From the NCBI GenBank assembly GCA_046349515.1, contig JAXMCE010000010.1, forward strand, positions 47,694 to 111,693: a DNA stretch of 64,000 nucleotides. The letters run 5' to 3'. A model generated the notes under the pieces. That model did not search any database and had not been told where the DNA came from. It saw only the letters and a program-made list of their open reading frames with translations. Position numbers and translations under genes: made by a program. Shown here in pieces: positions 59,180-64,000 of this stretch (position 1 is its first letter; every line of letters starts with the position of its first letter). This DNA is from JBGPGW01 sp046349515. Its GTDB lineage: Bacteria > Pseudomonadota > Alphaproteobacteria > CADEGL01.

Positions 59180-59938
59180 ATGTGTACCGTCGTCATCTTG
59201 AGGCGCCCGGACGAGCCCTGGCCCCTTCTCCTCGCGGCCAATCGCGACGAGATGCTTGCCCGCCCGTCACGTCCGCCGGGACGGCACTGGTCCGACCGTC
59301 CGAACGTCATCGCGGGTCTCGATGAGCTTGCCGGCGGCAGCTGGCTGGGCCTTAACGACGAGGGCGTGCTCGCGGCCGTGATGAACCGCCGCGGCTCGCT
59401 CGGCCCGGCCGACGGCATGCGCAGCCGGGGCGAGCTCGTGCTCGAGGCGCTCGACCATGCGGACGCACGGGATGCGGCCGAGGCTCTCTCGGCGCTCGAC
59501 GCGCAAAGCTACCGTGCCTTCAACCTGATCGTGGCGGACAACCAGGACGCCTATTGGCTGAAAGGTCTCGGGCCCGATGGGCCTAAGACCGTCGAGGCCT
59601 TCTCCGTACCCGCCGGCCTCTCGATGATCACCGCGTCCGACCGGAACGACCGCACGAGTGCCCGCATCAGGACCTATCTTCCGAAGTTCGAGGCCGCCAC
59701 CGTTCCGGATCCCGAACGGGGTGAGTGGAGCGCCTGGGAATCGCTCCTTCGCTGCCGGGCCCACGCGCCGGGCACGGCCGCTGAAGACGCCATGACGATC
59801 GTGACCGACTACGGATTCGGCACCGTATCGCGCTCGCTCATCGCGGTTCCGGGGACGGGCGTTCGGGACCGTCGTCCTGTCTGGCGTTATGCCGATGGAC
59901 AGCAGGACCCTCCGCAATACATCGCCATCGCCGGCTGA
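59180..59938 (+). CDS. NRDE-family (TANGO2-like) protein
   Basis: 252 residues. MCTVVIL at the N-terminus with Cys2 as a possible Ntn-hydrolase-type nucleophile, the diagnostic NRDE (21-24), WLGLNDEGVLAAVMNRR and ending PPQYIAIAG. Bacterial members are uncharacterised; eukaryotic TANGO2 is linked to Golgi organisation and heme handling. It lies in the purine cluster between the DUF1476 gene and purC without obvious functional connection. A GAACCGAAAG precedes the ATG. Confidence 0.88.
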   Translation: MCTVVILRRPDEPWPLLLAANRDEMLARPSRPPGRHWSDRPNVIAGLDELAGGSWLGLNDEGVLAAVMNRRGSLGPADGMRSRGELVLEALDHADARDAAEALSALDAQSYRAFNLIVADNQDAYWLKGLGPDGPKTVEAFSVPAGLSMITASDRNDRTSARIRTYLPKFEAATVPDPERGEWSAWESLLRCRAHAPGTAAEDAMTIVTDYGFGTVSRSLIAVPGTGVRDRRPVWRYADGQQDPPQYIAIAG

Positions 59939-60115
59939 GGCGCGTCCTCCCGTTTTGAATAAGCGCCGAACGCGCTGATTCGAGCGCGATTTTCGCCGCC
60001 GCGGCGTCTTCATTGTCATGCCTCGGCGCCCTTGCTATATGGTGAGGCATCCAGGCAGCCGAGGCACCCTCTCGGTCTCCCGCCTGGTCCGCCTTCCACG
60101 AGGAGACGGACCGCG

Positions 60116-60880
60116 ATGTCCAGACGCAAACGTATCTACGAAGGCAAGGCCAAGGTCCTCTATGAGGGCCCGGAACCGGGGACGCTCGTCCAGTACTTCA
60201 AGGACGATGCGACGGCCTTCAACAACCAGAAACGCGGCGTCATCACCGGCAAGGGCGTCATCAACAACCGTATTTCCGAGTATCTGATGACGCGGCTCGG
60301 CGAGATCGGCGTGCCGACCCATTTCGTGCGCCGGCTCAATATGCGCGAGCAGCTGATCCGCGAGGTCGAGATCATCCCGCTCGAAGTCGTCGTCCGCAAC
60401 GTGGCCGCCGGATCGATCGCCCAGCGTCTCGGCATCGCCGAAGGCACGGCGCTGCCCCGCTCGATCGTCGAGTACTACTACAAGAACGACCAGCTGGGCG
60501 ATCCCATGGTCTCGGAGGAGCACATCACGGCGTTCGGCTGGGCGGCACCCGCCGACCTCGACGACATGCTGAACCTGTCGCTCCGCATCAACGATTTCCT
60601 CTCCGGCCTCTTCTTCGGGGTCGGCATCCGGCTCGTCGACTTCAAGCTCGAGTTCGGCCGCCTGTGGAACAACGACGAGATGCGCATCGTGCTGGCCGAC
60701 GAGATCTCGCCCGACAGCTGCCGTCTCTGGGACCTGAAGACCAGCGAGAAGATGGACAAGGACCGCTTCCGCCGCGATCTCGGCAACGTCGTCGAGGCCT
60801 ACCAGGAAGTCGCGCGCCGCTTGGGCATCATGCCCGAGGCGGGCCCCCGCGACCTCAAAGGCCCCAGCACGATACAGTGA
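60116..60880 (+). CDS. purC: phosphoribosylaminoimidazole-succinocarboxamide synthase
   Basis: 254 residues, SAICAR synthetase. Signatures: RIYEGKAKVLYEG (ATP-binding), DDATAFNNQKRGVITGKGVINNRIS, LEVVVRNVAAGS, VDFKLEFGR and LADEISPDSCRLWD. It joins CAIR and aspartate. The start MSRRKRIYEGK follows AGGAGACGG; a longer in-frame start would add a Pro/Arg-rich segment. It is followed at 37 bases by purS. Confidence 0.96.
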   Translation: MSRRKRIYEGKAKVLYEGPEPGTLVQYFKDDATAFNNQKRGVITGKGVINNRISEYLMTRLGEIGVPTHFVRRLNMREQLIREVEIIPLEVVVRNVAAGSIAQRLGIAEGTALPRSIVEYYYKNDQLGDPMVSEEHITAFGWAAPADLDDMLNLSLRINDFLSGLFFGVGIRLVDFKLEFGRLWNNDEMRIVLADEISPDSCRLWDLKTSEKMDKDRFRRDLGNVVEAYQEVARRLGIMPEAGPRDLKGPSTIQ

Positions 60881-60917
60881 CGGGCGCCGTGATCCGAACC
60901 GAGAGAAGAGCCCGTCC

Positions 60918-61160
60918 ATGAAGGCCCGCATCCACATCACGCTCAAACCCGGAGTCCTCGATCCGCAGGGCAAGGCGATCGAGCACGCGCTCTCGGGCCT
61001 CGGCTTCGCGGGCATCTCCCAGGTCCGCCAGGGCAAGTACCTGGAACTCGATCTCGACGAGACGGATCCGGCGCGCGCCAAGACCCAGCTCGACGACATG
61101 TGCAAGAAGCTCCTCGCGAACACCGTGATCGAGAACTACACGATCGAGGTTGCATCGTGA
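60918..61160 (+). CDS. purS: phosphoribosylformylglycinamidine synthase subunit PurS
   Basis: 80 residues, the normal size. KARIHITLKPGVLDPQGKAI and IEHALSGLGFAGISQVRQGK are the PurS family signatures, and ENYTIEVAS its end. PurS bridges PurQ and PurL in the three-part FGAM synthase. It lies between purC and purQ. Confidence 0.95.
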   Translation: MKARIHITLKPGVLDPQGKAIEHALSGLGFAGISQVRQGKYLELDLDETDPARAKTQLDDMCKKLLANTVIENYTIEVAS

Positions 61161-61209
61161 GGCGCCGCGCCGGCGCCCGGCCGTTTCTATGGGGGAGGCA
61201 TCGTCGGCC

Positions 61210-61899
61210 GTGAAATCCGCCGTCGTCGTCTTCCCCGGCACCAACCGCGAGCAGGATGCGGCGACCGCGCTCGAGGCCGCGAGCGGCGAGAAGCCCATCA
61301 TGGTCTGGCACCGCGACACCGAGCTGCCGGCCGTCGACCTCATCGTGGTCCCGGGCGGCTTTTCCTACGGCGACTATTTGCGCGCGGGCGCGATGGCGGC
61401 GCACTCTCCGATCCTGAAGACCGTGGTCGAGCGCGCGCGCAAGGGCACGCCCGTGCTTGGCATCTGCAATGGCTTCCAGATCCTGACCGAGACAGGGCTC
61501 CTGCCGGGCGTGCTCATGCGGAATGCCGGCCTCAAATTCATTTGCCGCAACGTCCATATCCGAGTCGAGAGCGCGCAGACTCTGTTCACCGCTGGCTACG
61601 AAGCAGGGCAGGTGCTGAGCGTTCCCGTCGCCCACAACGACGGCAACTACTTCGCGGACGAGGCAACGCTCGACCGCCTCGAAGACAACGGCCAGGTGGC
61701 CTTCCGGTATGTCTCGCCGCCGGGCGAGAACCAAGACAGCGCCAATCCGAACGGCTCGGCGCGAGCCATCGCGGGCGTCTTCAACGAGGCGAAAACGGTC
61801 TTGGGCCTCATGCCGCATCCGGAGAATGCGATCGATCCGCTCCATGGCGGAACCGATGGCCGCGCGCTCTTCACGGGCCTCGTCGAGGCCCTCTCCTGA
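61210..61899 (+). CDS. purQ: phosphoribosylformylglycinamidine synthase subunit PurQ
   Basis: 229 residues, class I glutamine amidotransferase. Catalytic Cys86 in LGICNGFQIL, with His and Glu in LMPHPENAID. It supplies ammonia to PurL. A GTG start at 61210 is chosen because GGGGGAGG (about 61191-61198) is a strong ribosome site and MKSAVVVFPG is the family's N-terminus; the upstream ATG at 61189 overlaps that site. 150 bases separate it from purL. Confidence 0.95.
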   Translation: MKSAVVVFPGTNREQDAATALEAASGEKPIMVWHRDTELPAVDLIVVPGGFSYGDYLRAGAMAAHSPILKTVVERARKGTPVLGICNGFQILTETGLLPGVLMRNAGLKFICRNVHIRVESAQTLFTAGYEAGQVLSVPVAHNDGNYFADEATLDRLEDNGQVAFRYVSPPGENQDSANPNGSARAIAGVFNEAKTVLGLMPHPENAIDPLHGGTDGRALFTGLVEALS

Positions 61900-62049
61900 T
61901 CGCCGATGACGTCTTATCCACGCTCGATCCCGGACCGCGCAGCCATGCGCCCCCTGCGGCGCAAGAGCGTGCAACCCTCTCGCGACGGGCACGGCGGGAC
62001 AGGACGGTCTCTGCGCTTCCCCTCGAACGGCGGACGGAATTCCTAGGCG

Positions 62050-64000
62050 ATGGCGCGACAAGCGGCTGAATTGGCAGTCAGCGCGGCGGTCGCGCGCGAA
62101 CACGGTCTCTCCGAGGACGAATACGCGCGCGTCCTCGCGATCATGGGCCGGACGCCCAATCTGACCGAGCTCGGAATCTTCTCGGTCATGTGGAGCGAGC
62201 ACTGCTCCTACAAATCCTCGCGCCGGTGGCTGAAGACCCTGCCGACGAAGGCGCCCTGGGTCATCCAGGGACCGGGAGAGAACGCCGGCGTCGTCGACAT
62301 CGGCGACGGGCTCGCCGCCGTCTTCAAGATCGAAAGCCACAACCATCCGTCCTTCATCGAGCCTTACCAGGGCGCGGCCACGGGAGTCGGCGGAATTTTG
62401 CGCGACGTCTTCACCATGGGTGCCCGGCCGATCGCCAACCTGAACGCGCTCCGCTTCGGCGACCCTTCGCATCCCCTGACGCGACATCTCGTCGGCGGCG
62501 TGGTCGCCGGTATCGGCGGCTACGGCAACTGCATGGGCATTCCGACCGTCGCGGGCGAGTGCGAATTCCACCCGAGCTACAACGGCAACATTCTGGTCAA
62601 CGCGATGACCGTGGGCCTCGCGCAGGCGGACCGCATCTTCTATGCGCGCTCCTCGGGCCCCGGGAATCCCGTCGTCTATGTCGGCTCGAAGACGGGGCGC
62701 GACGGCATCCACGGCGCGACCATGGCCTCGGCCGAGTTCGACGACGCGTCGGCCGAGAAGCGCCCCACCGTCCAGGTGGGCGATCCCTTCACCGAGAAGC
62801 TTCTCCTCGAGGCGTGCCTCGAGCTCATGGCGACGGACGCGATCGTGGCGATCCAGGACATGGGGGCCGCCGGCCTCACCTCCTCCTCCGTCGAGATGGC
62901 CTCGCGCGGAGGCTTGGGAGTCGAGCTCGATCTCGACCAGGTGCCCCGGCGCGAGAGCGGCATGACGCCCTACGAGATCATGCTCTCCGAAAGCCAGGAG
63001 CGCATGCTGATCATCCTGAAGCCAGGACGAGAGGCAATCGCGCGCGCGATTTTCGAGAAATGGGAGCTCGACTTCGCGATCATCGGCCGCGTGACCGAGA
63101 CCGGCCACTTGGTCCTCCGCGCGGGCGGCGCGATCGTGGCGGACATTCCGGTCCAACCGCTCGTGGACCAGGCGCCGCAATACGACCGCCCCTGGCGCCC
63201 CACACCGCCGCAGCCGGAGATCGACGCGCGCACCGTCGGCGCGCTGGCGCCGGGCGAAGCCTTGAAGCGGCTCCTGGCTCACCCTGAACTCGCGAGCAAG
63301 CGCTGGATCTGGGAGCAGTACGATCACCTCATCATGGGCAACACGATCATCCGCCCGGGCGGCGACGCGGCGGTCGTGCGCCTTCCCCACTCGCGGAAAG
63401 GACTCGCGGTCAAGACGGATTGCACCCCCCGCTACTGTGCCGCGGACCCGGAACGCGGCGGTGCTCAGGCCGTCGCCGAGTGCTGGCGGAATCTCACCGC
63501 GACGGGCGCGCGCCCGCTTGCCGTCACCGACAACCTCAACTTCGGCAACCCCGAGCGGGCGGATGTGATGGGCCAGCTCGTCGGCTGCATCAAGGGCATG
63601 GCCGCCGCCTGCCAGGCGCTCGACTTCCCGGTCGTCTCGGGCAACGTCTCGCTCTACAACGAGACGAATGGCAAGGCCATCCTGCCGACGCCGGTCGTGG
63701 GTGCCATCGGCCTCATCGACGACATCGCGCGTTCTGTCACTATCGCATTCAAGGATTCGAGCGAAACGATCCTGCTCGTGGGCGAGACCACGGGCTGGCT
63801 CGGCGCCTCGCTCTACCGGATCGTCACGGAGGGGCGCGAGGACGGGGCACCGCCACCGGTCGACCTCGCGGCCGAGCGACGGAACGGCGACTTCGTCCGC
63901 AACCTCATCGCCGAAGGCGGGATCAGCGCGTGCCACGATGTCTCGGGCGGCGGGTTGCTCGTCGCGATCGCGGAGATGGCGCTCGCGGGCGGAATCGGCG
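62050..64000 (+). CDS. purL: phosphoribosylformylglycinamidine synthase subunit PurL, cut by window end
   Basis: 650 codons are visible of a large-subunit-type PurL (usual length about 730-740). FSVMWSEHCSYKSSRR, the ATP-binding KIESHNHPSFIEPYQGAATG and VGGILRDVFTMGARP belong to the first half; FGNPERADVMGQLVGC and SGNVSLYNETNGKAI are second-half landmarks. It completes the FGAM synthase with PurS and PurQ, using ATP. It starts at ATG 62050 after GCGA-type weak spacing; the reading frame is still open at the window end. Confidence 0.95.
   Translation, partial: MARQAAELAVSAAVAREHGLSEDEYARVLAIMGRTPNLTELGIFSVMWSEHCSYKSSRRWLKTLPTKAPWVIQGPGENAGVVDIGDGLAAVFKIESHNHPSFIEPYQGAATGVGGILRDVFTMGARPIANLNALRFGDPSHPLTRHLVGGVVAGIGGYGNCMGIPTVAGECEFHPSYNGNILVNAMTVGLAQADRIFYARSSGPGNPVVYVGSKTGRDGIHGATMASAEFDDASAEKRPTVQVGDPFTEKLLLEACLELMATDAIVAIQDMGAAGLTSSSVEMASRGGLGVELDLDQVPRRESGMTPYEIMLSESQERMLIILKPGREAIARAIFEKWELDFAIIGRVTETGHLVLRAGGAIVADIPVQPLVDQAPQYDRPWRPTPPQPEIDARTVGALAPGEALKRLLAHPELASKRWIWEQYDHLIMGNTIIRPGGDAAVVRLPHSRKGLAVKTDCTPRYCAADPERGGAQAVAECWRNLTATGARPLAVTDNLNFGNPERADVMGQLVGCIKGMAAACQALDFPVVSGNVSLYNETNGKAILPTPVVGAIGLIDDIARSVTIAFKDSSETILLVGETTGWLGASLYRIVTEGREDGAPPPVDLAAERRNGDFVRNLIAEGGISACHDVSGGGLLVAIAEMALAGGIG

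Noticed and set aside
60943..63936. Very long open frame (about 1,000 codons) on the minus strand
   Set aside because: It is antisense to purS, purQ and purL, all firmly identified, and its translation is low-complexity (Arg, Asp, Gly, Ala) as expected of the opposite strand of a GC-rich gene.

Overview
The window is a GC-rich (roughly two thirds G+C), densely coded stretch of an alphaproteobacterial chromosome, most likely from the Rhodospirillales or a near relative. The evidence is a CtrA master regulator, a ChpT phosphotransferase, TTAA-N7-TTAAC boxes, a DUF1476 protein (zeta inhibitor of the F1-ATPase), and the gene order purB-DUF1476-NRDE-purC-purS-purQ-purL. I see no transposase, phage or CRISPR; what plasticity there is comes from tandem duplication.

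Region 1 (1-11228), motility and cell-cycle control. It holds the end of an flhG-type ATPase gene, a FliK-like protein, fliJ and fliI, then ctrA, and then the minus-strand operon chpT-cheA-cheW-cheY-cheB-cheR. A perfect CtrA box lies upstream of chpT and a one-mismatch box upstream of ctrA, so the CtrA phosphorelay and chemotaxis appear wired together. CheA is unusual: a globin-like domain that seems to lack the heme ligand sits between its Hpt and kinase domains, and it ends in two CheW domains and a receiver.

Region 2 (11372-24243), mixed metabolism. It has two tandem SDR genes, mobA and moaA (molybdenum cofactor), two secreted proteins, NAD kinase, an argE / AstE-like deacylase / AbrB transporter / Sel1-repeat run, an MFS transporter and a Rieske protein.

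Region 3 (24381-43489), catabolism. A plus-strand set (acyl-CoA ligase, three SDR paralogues, MaoC hydratase) converges on a minus-strand set (fused NDP-forming acyl-CoA ligase, enoyl-CoA hydratase, a two-subunit CoA-transferase-like enzyme split by an unknown gene, CaiB-type CoA transferase). Next come a DapA-family lyase and a Rieske oxygenase, converging on an operon of an aldo/keto reductase, two tandem flavin demethylases of the N-methylproline demethylase type and a ProC-like reductase. Together these suggest breakdown of an N-methylated or cyclic carboxylic acid through CoA thioesters; the substrate is not evident.

Region 4 (43581-54973), mixed. It has a universal stress protein, tRNA-Leu(UAA), a CinA-type MoCF protein, two tandem OmpA-family lipoproteins with nearly identical 3' halves, sfsA, map, a pair of DadA-like FAD oxidoreductases flanking a monoamine-oxidase-like gene that has replaced the core of a third copy, and radC.

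Region 5 (55135-64000) has a TPR protein, a 3-hydroxyacyl-CoA dehydrogenase with a histone-like basic tail, and the purine cluster purB, DUF1476, NRDE protein, purC, purS, purQ and the start of purL, which runs off the window.
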